A stretch of DNA of 36,173 nt from Mycobacterium attenuatum (lineage in GTDB: Bacteria > Actinomycetota > Actinomycetes > Mycobacteriales > Mycobacteriaceae): the NCBI RefSeq assembly GCF_900566085.1, contig NZ_UPHT01000063.1:1-36173 (forward strand). The letters run 5' to 3'. Numbering within the stretch: position 1 is the stretch's first letter; the number at the start of each line of letters is the position of its first letter. This document shows, one piece after another, positions 16,414-25,887 of the stretch. Made by a program: the position numbers and the translations under genes. The notes under the pieces were generated by a model. It was given only the letters and a program-made list of their open reading frames with translations. It made no database searches and had not been told where the DNA came from.

Positions 16414-16978
16414 CGAGCGGCGCGCTGACCTCGAGGACAGCACCATCTTGGACCGGGGTGTGGGCGAGCGCGACCACCTGGAGCGGCTGTGGACGCCGTA
16501 CCGGATGAACTACCTCGCCGAAGCACCGATGAAGCGCCCCGAGTCGGAGCGCGCGCAGCCGTTCACCGATATCCCGTTGCTGTCCGACGAGGAAGGTCTG
16601 GTGGTTGCGCGCGGTGAACTGGTCTACGCCGTGCTCAACCTCTATCCGTACAACCCGGGACACTTGATGGTGGTGCCCTATCGGCGGGTTTCGGAGCTGG
16701 AGGATCTGACGGAGCGGGAAAGCGCGGAGCTGATGGTGTTCACCCAGAAGGCGATTCGCGTCATCAAGACGGTGTCACGACCGCACGGCTTCAACGTCGG
16801 GCTGAACCTTGGGACCTCGGCGGGCGGCTCGCTGGCCGAGCATTTGCACGTGCACGTGGTGCCGCGGTGGGGCGGCGACGCGAACTTCATCACCATCATC
16901 GGCGGCTCGAAGGTGATTCCGCAGTTGCTGCGTGACACCCGTCGGCTGCTGGCCACCGAATGGGCCAGGCAACCGTGA
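16406..16978 (+). CDS. HIT family protein, Ap4A phosphorylase (Rv2613c-like)
   Basis: The 190-residue protein carries the histidine triad HLHVHVV (His146, His148, His150), where the middle histidine is the nucleophile that forms the nucleotidyl intermediate. The preceding [20 protein letters not shown] strand is the family's nucleotide-binding edge. Rv2613c, which has the same place and length, is reported to cleave diadenosine tetraphosphate by phosphorolysis, giving ATP and ADP. Ap4A is a by-product of aminoacyl-tRNA synthetases, so pairing with thrS is fitting. The start is the GTG that overlaps thrS by eight bases. The stop (TGA, 16976-16978) overlaps the GTG of the first MIRU mini-ORF. 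Confidence 0.92.
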   Translation: MSDERRADLEDSTILDRGVGERDHLERLWTPYRMNYLAEAPMKRPESERAQPFTDIPLLSDEEGLVVARGELVYAVLNLYPYNPGHLMVVPYRRVSELEDLTERESAELMVFTQKAIRVIKTVSRPHGFNVGLNLGTSAGGSLAEHLHVHVVPRWGGDANFITIIGGSKVIPQLLRDTRRLLATEWARQP

Positions 16979-17292
16979 ACTGCGGCGGCGACGATGCGGA
17001 GCGCAGCGATGAGGAGGAGCGGCGCGCATGAGTTGCGGCGGCGACGATGCGGAGCGCAGCGATGAGGAGGAGCGGCGCGCATGAGTTGCGGCGGCGACGA
17101 TGCGGAGCGCAGCGATGAGGAGGAGCGGCGCGCATGAGTTGCGGCGGCGACGATGCGGAGCGCAGCGATGAGGAGGAGCGGCGCGCATGAGTTGCGGCGG
17201 CGACGATGCGGAGCGCAGCGATGAGGAGGAGCGGCGCGCATGAGTTGCGGCGGCGACGATGCGGAGCGCAGCGATGAGGAGGAGCGGCGCGC
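16975..17292 (+). repeat. MIRU array: six 53-bp tandem units
   Basis: Units begin at 16975, 17028, 17081, 17134, 17187 and 17240, with no spacers. Units 2-6 are identical by eye; unit 1 differs only at its first, fifth and sixth bases (GTGAAC for ATGAGT). The 53-bp length, and a core reading GCGGAGCGCAGCGATGAGGA, fit mycobacterial interspersed repetitive units (MIRUs). Identical units suggest recent expansion and probable copy-number variation between strains. The array fills the gap between the HIT gene and pgsA1 inside an operon. The opposite strand is also open across the array, but that follows from composition. Confidence 0.95.
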
Positions 17293-17296
17293 ATGA
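16975..17296 (+). CDS. Chain of six overlapping 18-codon mini-ORFs encoded by the MIRU units
   Basis: Each unit encodes M-S-C-G-G-D-D-A-E-R-S-D-E-E-E-R-R-A and a TGA. The first has V-N in place of M-S and starts with GTG inside the HIT stop (GTGA). Every ORF is 57 nt on a 53-nt period, so each TGA overlaps the next ATG by the sequence ATGA; the sixth overlaps the pgsA1 ATG at 17293 in the same way. A Shine-Dalgarno-like AGGAGG lies 10 bases before every start and is itself the DEEE coding segment. Ribosomes could pass from the HIT gene to pgsA1 by repeated termination-reinitiation, whatever the number of units. Whether the peptides accumulate is unknown. MIRUs elsewhere are known to carry such overlapping small ORFs. 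Confidence 0.6.
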
Positions 17297-17991
17297 GTAA
17301 GGTGCCGTTCCTGTCCCGGGCGGCCTTCGCGCGGATCACCGACCCGCTCGCCCGGGCGCTGCTGCGGATCGGCCTGACACCCGATGCGGTCACCATCATC
17401 GGCACCACGGCTTCGGTGGCCGGGGCACTGGTGCTGTTCCCGATGGGCAAGCTGTTTCCCGGTGCCTGCGTGGTCTGGTTCTTCGTGCTGTTCGACATGT
17501 TGGACGGGGCCATGGCCCGGCAACGCGGCGGTGGCACCCGGTTCGGCGCGGTGCTGGATGCCGCGTGCGACCGCATCAGTGACGGTGCGGTGTTCAGCGG
17601 ACTGCTGTGGTGGATCGCGTTCGGCATGCGCGACCGTCTGCTGGTGGTGGCGACGTTGATCTGCTTGGTCACCTCGCAGGTGATTTCCTACATCAAGGCG
17701 CGGGCCGAAGCCAGCGGCCTGCGTGGCGACGGCGGCATCATCGAACGACCGGAGCGGTTGATCATCGTGCTGGTCGGCGCGGGGGTGTCGGACTTCCCGT
17801 TCATCGCGTGGCCCCCGGCATTGCCCGTGGCGATGTGGCTGCTGGCGGTGGCCAGTGTGATCACCCTGGGTCAGCGGTTGCACACGGTGTGGATCTCACC
17901 GGGGGCCACCGATCGCATCCCGGCGCCGGGCGGTGGAACCGAACCCCACGGCCATGCCAAGCGGAATGACGCCGGAAAGAAGCAGCGGTGA
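17293..17991 (+). CDS. pgsA1: Phosphatidylinositol phosphate synthase PgsA1
   Basis: The 232-residue membrane enzyme is a CDP-alcohol phosphotransferase. The signature D-G-x2-A-R-x8-G-x3-D-x3-D is complete, with Asp68, Asp71, Gly72, Arg76, Gly85, Asp89 and Asp93. It joins CDP-diacylglycerol to inositol 3-phosphate, giving the phosphatidylinositol phosphate from which PIM, LM and LAM are built. Six membrane helices are expected. The C-terminus is a short basic tail (HAKRNDAGKKQR). The ATG overlaps the stop of the last MIRU mini-ORF, and the TGA overlaps patA's GTG. In M. tuberculosis it is Rv2612c, an essential gene. Confidence 0.93.
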   Translation: MSKVPFLSRAAFARITDPLARALLRIGLTPDAVTIIGTTASVAGALVLFPMGKLFPGACVVWFFVLFDMLDGAMARQRGGGTRFGAVLDAACDRISDGAVFSGLLWWIAFGMRDRLLVVATLICLVTSQVISYIKARAEASGLRGDGGIIERPERLIIVLVGAGVSDFPFIAWPPALPVAMWLLAVASVITLGQRLHTVWISPGATDRIPAPGGGTEPHGHAKRNDAGKKQR

Positions 17992-18950
17992 TCGCCACCC
18001 CGGGCGGCCTGCAATTGGCCGAGGGCACGCGGCGTCTTCTGACCGGCCGCGCCAGCGACTTGGCGTACGCGGCGGGCTGGCAGGTCGTGCGCGCCATGCC
18101 GGAGTTTGCCGCGCGCAACGTGTTCGACGCCGGGGCGCATTACGCGGCGCGCCGCGGCGGGCCGCAGCAATTGCGCAAGAACCTGGCCCGGGTCGTCGGC
18201 GTGCGACCCGCTGACGTCCCAGGCACCTTGATGCGGGCCTCGTTGGAGTCCTACGCCCGCTACTGGCGCGAGGCGTTCCGGTTACCGACGATGAACCACC
18301 GCAAGTTGGCCCGCCAGATCGATAACTCGTTCCAGGGCATCGACAACCTGGATGCCGCACTGGCCGCAAGCCGCGGTGTTGTGGTCGCGCTGCCGCACAG
18401 CGGAAACTGGGACATGGCCGGCATGTGGCTGGCGCAGACGTACGGCACGTTCACCACCGTCGCGGAACGACTCAAACCCGAGTCGTTGTATCGGCGTTTC
18501 ATCGAGTATCGGGAAAGCCTCGGTTTTGAAGTGCTCCCGCTGTCCGGAGGCGCCAAGCCCCCCTTCGCGATGCTGTGCGAGCGGCTGCGGATCAACCGGG
18601 TGGTCTGCCTGATGGCCGAAAGAGACCTGACCCGCAACGGCGTCCAGGTCGACTTCTTCGGTGAACCCACCCGGATGCCCGCGGGGCCGGCCAAGCTGGC
18701 CATCGAGACTGGAGCGGCGTTATTGCCGGCGCACTGCTGGTTCGAACCCAACGGTTGGGGCTTTCGGGTGTATCCGGCGGTGGACTGCGCCAGCGGTGAC
18801 GTCGGCGCCATCATCCAGGCGCTGGCCGACCGGTTCGCGGCCAACATAGCCGAGCACCCTGCGGACTGGCACATGTTGCAGCCGCAGTGGTTGGCTGACC
18901 TGTCGGATGCCCGGCGGGCCCGGCTGGGGCCCAATCTCAGGCCCAATTGA
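17988..18950 (+). CDS. patA: PIM acyltransferase PatA (Rv2611c-like)
   Basis: The 320-residue protein belongs to the lysophospholipid acyltransferase superfamily. The catalytic H-x4-D motif is ALPHSGNWD (His137, Asp142). It transfers a palmitoyl group onto the 6-position of the mannose added by PimA, at the cytoplasmic side of the membrane. Later conserved stretches include CLMAERDLTRNGVQVDFFG and MPAGPAKLAIETGA. The GTG overlaps the pgsA1 TGA (GTGA). It is followed by pimA with a 22-base gap. The gene set pgsA1-patA-pimA, in this order, makes acyl-PIM1 and is conserved in mycobacteria. Confidence 0.92.
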   Translation: MIATPGGLQLAEGTRRLLTGRASDLAYAAGWQVVRAMPEFAARNVFDAGAHYAARRGGPQQLRKNLARVVGVRPADVPGTLMRASLESYARYWREAFRLPTMNHRKLARQIDNSFQGIDNLDAALAASRGVVVALPHSGNWDMAGMWLAQTYGTFTTVAERLKPESLYRRFIEYRESLGFEVLPLSGGAKPPFAMLCERLRINRVVCLMAERDLTRNGVQVDFFGEPTRMPAGPAKLAIETGAALLPAHCWFEPNGWGFRVYPAVDCASGDVGAIIQALADRFAANIAEHPADWHMLQPQWLADLSDARRARLGPNLRPN

Positions 18951-18972
18951 GGCCCCAATTGAGGAAAGCCTG

Positions 18973-20109
18973 ATGCGCATCGGCATGGTCTGTCCGTACT
19001 CGTTCGACGTAGCGGGTGGCGTGCAGTCGCATGTGCTGCAACTCGCGGAGGTGATGCGCGCGCGCGGGCATGAGGTCAGCGTGCTCGCTCCGGCGTCGCC
19101 GCATGCCGCCCTGCCCGACTATGTCGTCTCCGGCGGCAAGGCGGTGCCGATTCCCTACAACGGGTCGGTGGCGCGGCTGCGGTTCGGCCCGGCGACCCAC
19201 CGCAAGGTCAAAAAGTGGCTGTCCGAAGGTGATTTCGACGTCCTGCACCTGCACGAGCCCAATGCGCCGAGCCTGTCAATGCTGGCCCTGAACATCGCCG
19301 AAGGTCCGATCGTGGCGACGTTTCACACCTCGACCACCAAATCGCTGACCCTGACGGTGTTCCAGGGCATTCTGCGGCCGATGCACGAAAAGATCGTCGG
19401 GCGGATCGCGGTGTCGGATCTGGCCCGGCGCTGGCAGATGGAGGCGCTGGGTTCGGACGCGGTGGAGATTCCCAACGGTGTGGACGTGGAGTTCTTCGCC
19501 TCGGCGGCGCCGTTGGACGGATATCCTCGGCCGGGCAAGACGGTGCTGTTCCTGGGTCGCTACGACGAGCCCCGCAAAGGCATAGCCGTGCTGCTGGCCG
19601 CCCTGCCTTCCGTGGCGCAGCGCTTTCCGGACGTTCAGCTGCTGATCGTCGGCCGCGGTGACGAGGACCAGTTGCGCAGCCAAGCAGGTCCGCTGGCGAA
19701 CCACATGCGCTTCCTGGGCCAGGTCGACGACGCCGGAAAGGCCTCGGCGATGCGCAGCGCCGACGTGTATTGCGCGCCCAACACCGGCGGCGAGAGTTTC
19801 GGGATCGTCCTAGTCGAGGCCATGGCCGCCGGCACGCCGGTGGTGGCCAGCGACCTGGATGCCTTCCGGCGCGTGCTCCAAGGCGGGGAGGTGGGGTGTC
19901 TGGTTCCGGTCGACCCCCCGGATGTGCAGGCCGCCGCGCTGGCTGATGCGCTGATCCGGGTGCTCGCCGACGACGCGCTGCGGCGCCGCTACATCGCCGC
20001 CGGTGCTGACGCGGTGCGTCGTTACGACTGGTCGGTGGTGGCCAATCAGATCATGCGGGTATACGAGACGGTCGCCGGTTCGGGCGTCAAGGTGCAGGTC
20101 GCCAGCTGA
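18973..20109 (+). CDS. pimA: Phosphatidylinositol alpha-mannosyltransferase PimA
   Basis: The 378-residue GT4 enzyme (GT-B fold) transfers mannose from GDP-mannose to the 2-position of inositol in phosphatidylinositol, the first committed PIM step. His118 (VATFHTSTT) matches the known active-site histidine. FLGRYDEPRKG binds the donor diphosphate and ESFGIVLVEAMA is the E-x7-E motif. The N-terminal YSFDVAGGVQSH loop is the typical acceptor/donor glycine-rich loop. The ATG follows GAGGAAAG. It ends TGATG, overlapping the NUDIX gene start. The gene corresponds to Rv2610c. Confidence 0.95.
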   Translation: MRIGMVCPYSFDVAGGVQSHVLQLAEVMRARGHEVSVLAPASPHAALPDYVVSGGKAVPIPYNGSVARLRFGPATHRKVKKWLSEGDFDVLHLHEPNAPSLSMLALNIAEGPIVATFHTSTTKSLTLTVFQGILRPMHEKIVGRIAVSDLARRWQMEALGSDAVEIPNGVDVEFFASAAPLDGYPRPGKTVLFLGRYDEPRKGIAVLLAALPSVAQRFPDVQLLIVGRGDEDQLRSQAGPLANHMRFLGQVDDAGKASAMRSADVYCAPNTGGESFGIVLVEAMAAGTPVVASDLDAFRRVLQGGEVGCLVPVDPPDVQAAALADALIRVLADDALRRRYIAAGADAVRRYDWSVVANQIMRVYETVAGSGVKVQVAS

Positions 20110-21164
20110 TGACGTGGCTGCTTGTCGTCGTCGCGGTGCTGCTCGTGGTGCTGGTGGTGTTCGGCGCCTGGGGTTATCAACGGGCCAACCGGCTGGACCG
20201 GCTGCACGTCCGCTGCGACTTGTCCTGGCAGGCGCTCGACGGTGCCCTGGCGCGGCGCGCGGTGGTGGCGCGCGCGGTGGCTATCGAGGCTTACGGCGAT
20301 ACGCCCGAGGGCCGGCGGTTGGTGGAACTGGCCGATGCCGCCGAGCGCGCCCCGCGGCAGGCGCGTGAGTCGGCGGAAAACGAGCTCTCCGCCGCGTTGG
20401 CGGTGGTGGGCCCGGCATCGCTGCCAACAGCCCTGGTTACCGAGCTGGCCGACGCCGAAGCCCGGGTGGTCCTGGCCCGCAGATTCCACAACGACGCCGT
20501 CCGTGACACCCTCGTGCTGCGCGAGCGGCGCATGGTGCGCGCGTTCCGCCTGGGTGGAAGAGCTCCGCTGCCAACGTATTTCGAAATCGCCGAGCGTCCC
20601 CACGCGCTGGCCCACAGCGACCGGGGCGGCCGGGGTAATGCGACCCGGCGCACCTCGGCGCGCGTGGTACTGCTGGACGAGACCGGCGCGGTGCTGTTGC
20701 TGTGCGGATCGGATCCGGCGGCGCCGGACCCGCATGGTTCGGTGCCGCCGCGGTGGTGGTTCACCGTCGGCGGTGAAGTGCGCACCGGTGAGCCGCTGGC
20801 CCAGGCGGCCGCGCGTGAGCTGGCCGAAGAAACCGGGCTGCAGGTCGAGCCGGCCGAGCTGGTCGGGCCCATCTGGCGGCGCCGCGACGTCTTCGAATTC
20901 AACGGCTCGGTGCTCAACAGCGAAGAGTTCTACCTGGTGTATCGCACCCAGCGGTTCGAGCCGTCTATCGAGGGGCGGACCGAGCTGGAGCGCCGCTATA
21001 TTCACGGTGCCCGCTGGTGCAGCACGGCCGACATCGCGCAGTTGGTGGCCACCGGCGAGCAGGTGTACCCGTTGCAGCTCGGTGAGCTGCTGCCCGAAGC
21101 CAACCGGCTGGCCGAAACATCGGGCGGGGCGGCGAATCTCGTTGCGCCCCAGCCTATCCACTGA
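20109..21164 (+). CDS. Membrane-anchored LemA-like/NUDIX hydrolase (Rv2609c-like)
   Basis: The 351-residue protein starts with a membrane anchor (residues about 2-23), then a LemA-like helical section (RANRLDRLHVRCDLSWQALD). The C-terminal half is a NUDIX domain with the complete box: GGEVRTGEPLAQAAARELAE followed directly by ETGL, fitting G-x5-E-x7-R-E-U-x-E-E-x-G-U. It should hydrolyse a nucleoside diphosphate derivative or other NDP-X in a Mg-dependent way; the substrate is unknown. The ATG overlaps the pimA TGA. Being last in the operon, it may be tuned to nucleotide-sugar or CDP-lipid turnover, which is inference. Its stop lies close to a hairpin shared with the convergent PPE gene. Confidence 0.85.
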   Translation: MTWLLVVVAVLLVVLVVFGAWGYQRANRLDRLHVRCDLSWQALDGALARRAVVARAVAIEAYGDTPEGRRLVELADAAERAPRQARESAENELSAALAVVGPASLPTALVTELADAEARVVLARRFHNDAVRDTLVLRERRMVRAFRLGGRAPLPTYFEIAERPHALAHSDRGGRGNATRRTSARVVLLDETGAVLLLCGSDPAAPDPHGSVPPRWWFTVGGEVRTGEPLAQAAARELAEETGLQVEPAELVGPIWRRRDVFEFNGSVLNSEEFYLVYRTQRFEPSIEGRTELERRYIHGARWCSTADIAQLVATGEQVYPLQLGELLPEANRLAETSGGAANLVAPQPIH

Positions 21165-21165
21165 T

Positions 21166-21183
21166 CCGCGAACGGTTCCGCGG
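21166..21183. terminator. Short hairpin between convergent NUDIX and PPE genes
   Basis: CCGCG (21166-21170) pairs with CGCGG (21179-21183) around an 8-base loop, directly after the NUDIX stop at 21164 and 18 bases from the PPE stop at 21201. It has no U-tract. It is placed where a bidirectional terminator would be expected, but the stem is short. Confidence 0.35.
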
Positions 21184-21200
21184 CGGGCCGGGATCCAACC

Positions 21201-23114
21201 TCAGGGGAACCGGGGCAACCACGATGACGTCGGCGGCAGCCCCAGATCGACCAGAAAGTCGTTGATGCCTTGCACGGTGCCGCGCTGCAATGCCGCGGCC
21301 ACGTCGAACAGGCTGATGTCGGGGAAGAGCCCGGCGGGTGTGGGAACGTCGGCCGGTCCCTGGCTGTAACCGTGTTCGAGGTTGCCGTAGCCCCAGTTCA
21401 CCAGCACCTTCAAGTTGGGCTGGATCAGATCGGCCAGCGGCTCCCCGACGAACGGGAGCTGGCGCAGCGGACCCAATATCGGGAGGTCCTGAACGGGAAT
21501 CATGATGTAAGTGCTCAGCGATCCGGGCGTCACCGGCTGAACCACGCCCGTAGCAACGTATTCGGGAGTCAGACCCGGATATTGGGAATGCAGAAAGAGT
21601 GCGCCCGCGACGGCGTTGACATCCGACAGAATATTGATCGGGTATTGCGGAAAGTCACCGATCCCGCTGTATTCCAAGGTGTACACAGTGGTCGGATAAA
21701 CATTGGCCGGAGTCGCCGGAAAGAACGTGAAATCCAGGAACGGTATGTGCACCCCGGGGAAGCGGGAAAGGACGCCGCCGTTGGGGTTGGAGGGATCACC
21801 GATCAGCACGAACGACAGATCGGTCAAGGTCGGTCGTTGGTCGGCCGGCAAAGTCGCGAGATAACGCAGTTCTTGGCCGACCACTACCGCGCTCTGCGAG
21901 TAGCCCAGGACCACGGTGTTGCTTCCCGCCACAAATTGCTCCATGATCGCCGCGTTCAGATCGGCGACGCCCCGGGCCACCGACTGATCGAGGCTTAAGC
22001 TGCCCAGACCGGTTAACGGCCACAGCTTCGAGGGCTCCACTTTGAAGTCGATGGGAAACGCGGTGGAACCCGCGTGGACAGGCTCGACGTAGAGGCCCGT
22101 GACTGCCAGGCTGTAGCCGAGCCTGGGTAGCGGGCTGAGTGCCGTGCCGCCCAGGGTGAACACCGCTCCGCCGCCCCCCAGCCTTTCGAGCACGCTAGTG
22201 ACGCCGACGTCGCCGTTTTGGGGGTTGGCGTAGCCGATCCAACCCTCGCCGATATTGACGAGGCCGATATTGCGCTCGCCGACGTTCCAGATACCGACGT
22301 TCGCCGTACCAGCGTTTTCGTAACCGATGTTGAATTGGCCGACGTTGCGGGTGCCGATGTTTGCGTTGACATAGTTGTTCCAACCCGCGTTGAAGTTGCC
22401 GATGTTGTCAAAGCCGAGGTTGAAACTGCCAAAGTTGGCGTTGCCGATGTTGAAATTGCCGGTGTTGTTGTTGCCGATGTTGAAGTTGCCGGTGTTTCCG
22501 GTGCCGATGTTGAAGCTGCCCGTATTTCCGCCGCCCACATTGACGTTCGGCAGATTCCAGCTGGCAACCGTGCTGTTGGCCATATCGGCCAAGTGTTGTG
22601 GCAGTTCCTGCCAGGGCGGCAAGCTCGCCGCAGCGGCCGAGGCGCTTAGGTGATAGCCCAGCATGGCGGCCACGTCCTGAGCCCACATCTGCTCGTATGT
22701 GGCCTCGGCGAACGCGATCGCCGGTGCGTTTTGCCCGAATAGGTTCGACATCACCAGCGACACCAACTGAGACCGATTAGCCGCGATGATCGCCGGATGT
22801 ACGGTCGCGGGCTGCGCCGCTTCGAACGCGCTTACCGCAAATCGGGCCTGGGCGGCCGCCTGCCCGGCGTGGCCGGCCGTCGCCTGCAACCAGCCCATAT
22901 AGAGTGCAGCCGCGTCCAGCATCGCCGTCGATGCAGCGCCCTGCCACGGTCCACCTACCAATCCCGAGGTCAACGACTCAAACGAGGTCGCCGCCGAACC
23001 CAACTCGGCAGCCAGCCCGTCCCATGCTGTGGCAGCCGCCAACATCGGCCCGAGGCCGGCGCCGGAATACATACGCGCCGAATTGATTTCCGGGGGCAAT
23101 ACAGCGAAATTCAT
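21201..23114 (-). CDS. PPE protein with NxGxxN repeats and a PE-PPE hydrolase domain
   Basis: The 637-residue protein has three parts. A PPE domain (residues 1 to about 180) begins [20 protein letters not shown] with WQGAAS near 57 and a typical [16 protein letters not shown] ending. Next is a run of N-x-G-x-x-N repeats (about 185-300, for example [19 protein letters not shown]), as in the MPTR type. Last is a PE-PPE hydrolase domain with GYSQS as the nucleophile motif and ending in VDLGLPP. Export probably uses an ESX-5-type system; the substrate is unknown. GAGAAAGG precedes the ATG. M. tuberculosis has one such gene here (PPE42, Rv2608), while this genome has two in tandem. Confidence 0.88.
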   Translation of the reverse strand: MNFAVLPPEINSARMYSGAGLGPMLAAATAWDGLAAELGSAATSFESLTSGLVGGPWQGAASTAMLDAAALYMGWLQATAGHAGQAAAQARFAVSAFEAAQPATVHPAIIAANRSQLVSLVMSNLFGQNAPAIAFAEATYEQMWAQDVAAMLGYHLSASAAAASLPPWQELPQHLADMANSTVASWNLPNVNVGGGNTGSFNIGTGNTGNFNIGNNNTGNFNIGNANFGSFNLGFDNIGNFNAGWNNYVNANIGTRNVGQFNIGYENAGTANVGIWNVGERNIGLVNIGEGWIGYANPQNGDVGVTSVLERLGGGGAVFTLGGTALSPLPRLGYSLAVTGLYVEPVHAGSTAFPIDFKVEPSKLWPLTGLGSLSLDQSVARGVADLNAAIMEQFVAGSNTVVLGYSQSAVVVGQELRYLATLPADQRPTLTDLSFVLIGDPSNPNGGVLSRFPGVHIPFLDFTFFPATPANVYPTTVYTLEYSGIGDFPQYPINILSDVNAVAGALFLHSQYPGLTPEYVATGVVQPVTPGSLSTYIMIPVQDLPILGPLRQLPFVGEPLADLIQPNLKVLVNWGYGNLEHGYSQGPADVPTPAGLFPDISLFDVAAALQRGTVQGINDFLVDLGLPPTSSWLPRFP

Positions 23115-23377
23115 CGCTATTCGCCTTTCTCAGCAGCGCACCCCCGCGATAAACAGCCAGTATACGAGCGCCGCCCGCGGCCCGCGGGTATTTGCGTAAC
23201 TTCGCTAATGCTGCAGTTTTGGCCCGAAATAGCCACGCGGCGAATGTCTTTCGAAATACCGATCAGTGGCCGTGCACCTCGCCACGTTGGTGGCCGTCGG
23301 CATCGTCTCGCGGCGCGGTCAGGTGGACAAAGGGCAAATCCGTTGTCCTACAACGTATCCCGGTCAGCAGCGCAGAA
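23115..23377 (-). other. Upstream region of the first PPE gene
   Basis: The 263 bp between the two PPE genes contains a TATACT hexamer on the minus strand (23164-23159), about 45 bases before the downstream ATG, but no convincing -35 at the proper distance. It also holds a GC-rich palindrome near 23174-23188. No open frame with features was found. Confidence 0.35.
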
Positions 23378-24910
23378 TTAGTGGGGTTGGGGGATGGCCG
23401 GTGGCGGCAGTCCCAGGTCTATGAGTGCGTCGTATACGCCCTGGCCGGCTCCGTCGACTAATTGGCCGGCAACGGTCAGGGGGTCGAAGTGCGGGAACAG
23501 CCCCGCGGGAGTCGGCACATCCTGATATGCGGTGCGGTCGTAGCCCAGTTCCACGAGCACCCGCAGATCCGGCTGCACCAGGTCGGCCAGCGGGTTGCCC
23601 AGGATGGGGACGGCGCGCAGCGGGTTCAGCAGCGGCAGATCGTGGGTGGGAATCAGAATGTATTTGGTCATGGTGTCGGCGGGCGACACGGGCTGCATCA
23701 CACCGGAAGCGATCTGGGCGGGTGTGAGGTCCGGATAGCTGGAATGGATATAGAACTGGCCCGCCAGGGCGTTGGCGTCGGCCAGGAGATTGAGCGGGTA
23801 CCGCGGAAAATCGGCCTGGAAGTCGTATTGGATCGCGTAGTCGGTGGTCGGATAGGCGTTGGCCGGAGTCGCGCCGAAGAACGGCAGATCCAGAATCGGG
23901 ATATACAGGCCGTGAAAGCGTTCCAGGAACCCGCCATTGGGCCGGTTGGGATTGGCGGCCAGCACAAATGACAGCTGGTCGGCAGTGGGCCGCTGATCGG
24001 CGGGCAACGTCAGCAGGTGCTGCAATTCCAGGGTGGCGGCCGAGGCGCTCTGCGAGTAGCCGAATACCACGGTCGGGTTGCCGTTTTGCGCCATGATCGC
24101 GTCGTTGAGCACCTTCGCGCTCTGCACCAGCGACTGGCCGACCGTCAGACTCGTCAGACCGGTGAGCGGCCAATACTGCTCGGGAGTATACAGGCCTTGG
24201 GCGATGAAGCCGGGGTGGATCGGGGCGACGAACAACTGGCTGATGCGGCTCACATAGCTCGATGTCGGCTGGAGAAAGGCGGTGCCCATCACCAGCGCCG
24301 TGCCCGGCCCCGGCGCCGGCGCCGTGAGGGGGCCCGCGTTACCGATTACCCCGGCGCCCGGGTTCAGGCCTGTCAGGCCCGCGGTGGGCAGGGCGCGCAG
24401 CAGCTGCTGCCACGGAGTCAGCCTGCTGACCAGCGCCGACGCATCGGAGTAATAGCCGGCCATGGCGGCCACGTTCTGGGCCCACATCTGCTCGTATTCG
24501 GCGTCGGTCGCCGCGATCGCCGGCGCGTTCTGGCCTAGCAGGTTCGATGCGATCAGCGACATCAGCTGACTCCGGTTGGCCGTGACCATCGCCGGGTGCA
24601 CCGTGGCCGTCAGCGCCGTCTCGAACGTGCTCACCGCCATCCGCGCCTGACCGGCCGCCTGCCCGGCGTGCTGCGCGGCCGCGTTCAGCCAGGCCAGATA
24701 GGGCGTCATCGCGGCCGTCATCGCGGTCGACGCGGCCCCCTGCCAGGCTGCGCACAGACCCGAGGCGACCGACTCGAACGAGGCCGCCGAGACCTGCAAC
24801 TCTGCGGCGAGCCCATCCCAAGCGGCCGCGGCCGACAGCATCGGGGCCACACCCGCGCCGCCGTACATGCGCGCCGAGTTGAGCTCGGGCGGTAGCACGG
24901 TGAAGTTCAT
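23378..24910 (-). CDS. PPE protein with PE-PPE hydrolase domain, no repeats
   Basis: The 510-residue protein starts [20 protein letters not shown] and has a full PPE domain with AAWQGAAS and [21 protein letters not shown] short linker replaces the N-x-G-x-x-N repeats seen in its neighbour. Then follows a PE-PPE domain with GYSQS as nucleophile motif ([12 protein letters not shown]) and [11 protein letters not shown] near the C-terminus. The last third is close to Rv2608 from memory ([14 protein letters not shown]), so this gene may be the true PPE42 ortholog and the repeat-bearing one a duplicate, or the reverse. AGAAGGAC lies upstream of the ATG at 24910; the open frame continues to 25171 but without a ribosome binding site. 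Confidence 0.87.
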   Translation of the reverse strand: MNFTVLPPELNSARMYGGAGVAPMLSAAAAWDGLAAELQVSAASFESVASGLCAAWQGAASTAMTAAMTPYLAWLNAAAQHAGQAAGQARMAVSTFETALTATVHPAMVTANRSQLMSLIASNLLGQNAPAIAATDAEYEQMWAQNVAAMAGYYSDASALVSRLTPWQQLLRALPTAGLTGLNPGAGVIGNAGPLTAPAPGPGTALVMGTAFLQPTSSYVSRISQLFVAPIHPGFIAQGLYTPEQYWPLTGLTSLTVGQSLVQSAKVLNDAIMAQNGNPTVVFGYSQSASAATLELQHLLTLPADQRPTADQLSFVLAANPNRPNGGFLERFHGLYIPILDLPFFGATPANAYPTTDYAIQYDFQADFPRYPLNLLADANALAGQFYIHSSYPDLTPAQIASGVMQPVSPADTMTKYILIPTHDLPLLNPLRAVPILGNPLADLVQPDLRVLVELGYDRTAYQDVPTPAGLFPHFDPLTVAGQLVDGAGQGVYDALIDLGLPPPAIPQPH

Positions 24911-25215
24911 GGCAGATGTCCTTCTGAGCAGCACTGTTTGCCGCCGCGCCCCGGTGCGGTCCCGGCCACCACGAGATCTCGTAGGCTGATTGCCGCCACC
25001 AGGCACGGGCAAGTGAAACCAATGGAATCGAGGTCCTGCCCGAAAGGACGTCACTGACTGTATGACAGCGCGGGTACCTGCGTCCGGACTTCGACGAATT
25101 CCGTCGGCGACACACACCGGTGCAGCCCGTAGCGGTTCGGCCCGTCCGGTGGCTGCCGCTTGGTCGATCACATGCCCCGTGACGGGTCCCTGGGGTCAGG
25201 GATGCCGCCCAACAC
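24911..25215. other. Intergenic region, 305 bp, between the second PPE gene and pdxH
   Basis: Both flanking genes are on the minus strand, so this holds the PPE promoter and the pdxH 3' end. A GTCC/GGAC mini-hairpin occurs near 25034-25050. Short open frames are present but have no recognisable product. I see nothing else. Confidence 0.4.
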
Positions 25216-25887
25216 TCAGGGCTGCAACCGTTCGAGCCGGCCGTTGGTGATTCGGATGCGGTTGTGCAGACGGTTCTCGCGGCCCTGCCAAAACTCCACG
25301 ATCTCAGGAGCGATGCGATAACCGCCCCACCCGGGCGGCACCGGGATCGGGTCCTGGTTTTCGAATCGTTGTGTCACCTCGACGAGCTGTTCGTCGAGCT
25401 GTGCCCTGGAAATGGCGGGACGCGACTGCCGGGATGCCCACGCGCCCAGCTGCGCCCCGCGGGGGCGCACCGACCAATAGGCAAGTGTCTCCTCGGCGCT
25501 GACCTTGTTGACCGCGCCCCGAACGTGGGCTTGGCGTCCTAGCTCATACCAGGGGAAGGTTGCCGATGCGAACGGGGTGGCGGCAAGGTGAGCGCCCTTC
25601 TCCGATTCGTAACTGGTGAAGAACGCCACCCCCGCATCATCGAGGATCTTGCACAGCACCGTCCGGCTCACCGGTCTGCCGTTCTCCACGGTTGCCAGCA
25701 CCATCGCGTTGGGCTCGATCACCCCGGCGCGCTGTGCATCACTCATCCACCGGCGCAGCAGCGCAAGCCAACCGCCGTCGAGCCAGCCAACGTCCAGGTG
25801 TCCGCAGCCGTCTTTCTCCGGTCCGTATTCACCACGCATTCTCGCCAGCTGGTCGCCGTCGAGGTCGATATCCAAACTATCGTCCAT
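25216..25887 (-). CDS. pdxH: Pyridoxamine 5'-phosphate oxidase PdxH
   Basis: The 223-residue FMN enzyme oxidises pyridoxine or pyridoxamine 5'-phosphate to pyridoxal 5'-phosphate in the salvage route. Recognisable parts are [33 protein letters not shown] and the FMN-binding [14 protein letters not shown], then [39 protein letters not shown] and the C-terminal RLERLQP that is nearly universal. The ATG at 25887 (MDDSLD) is used; a start four codons earlier is possible. No clear ribosome binding site is seen. It is divergent from pdxS, so salvage and de novo PLP genes share a 289-base control region. Confidence 0.92.
   Translation of the reverse strand: MDDSLDIDLDGDQLARMRGEYGPEKDGCGHLDVGWLDGGWLALLRRWMSDAQRAGVIEPNAMVLATVENGRPVSRTVLCKILDDAGVAFFTSYESEKGAHLAATPFASATFPWYELGRQAHVRGAVNKVSAEETLAYWSVRPRGAQLGAWASRQSRPAISRAQLDEQLVEVTQRFENQDPIPVPPGWGGYRIAPEIVEFWQGRENRLHNRIRITNGRLERLQP

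Noticed and set aside
15202..16446. 414-codon minus-strand frame opposite thrS
   Set aside because: It is the antisense of a certain synthetase gene. High GC makes long shadows common in this genome.
16975..17292. CRISPR array
   Set aside because: The repeats abut with no unique spacers, and no Cas genes are nearby; unit size and sequence fit MIRU.
16678..17883. Long minus-strand open frame across the MIRU array, with highly repetitive arginine- and serine-rich sequence
   Set aside because: It is the complement of the 53-bp repeat plus shadow of the HIT and pgsA1 genes. It has no ribosome binding site or recognisable domain.
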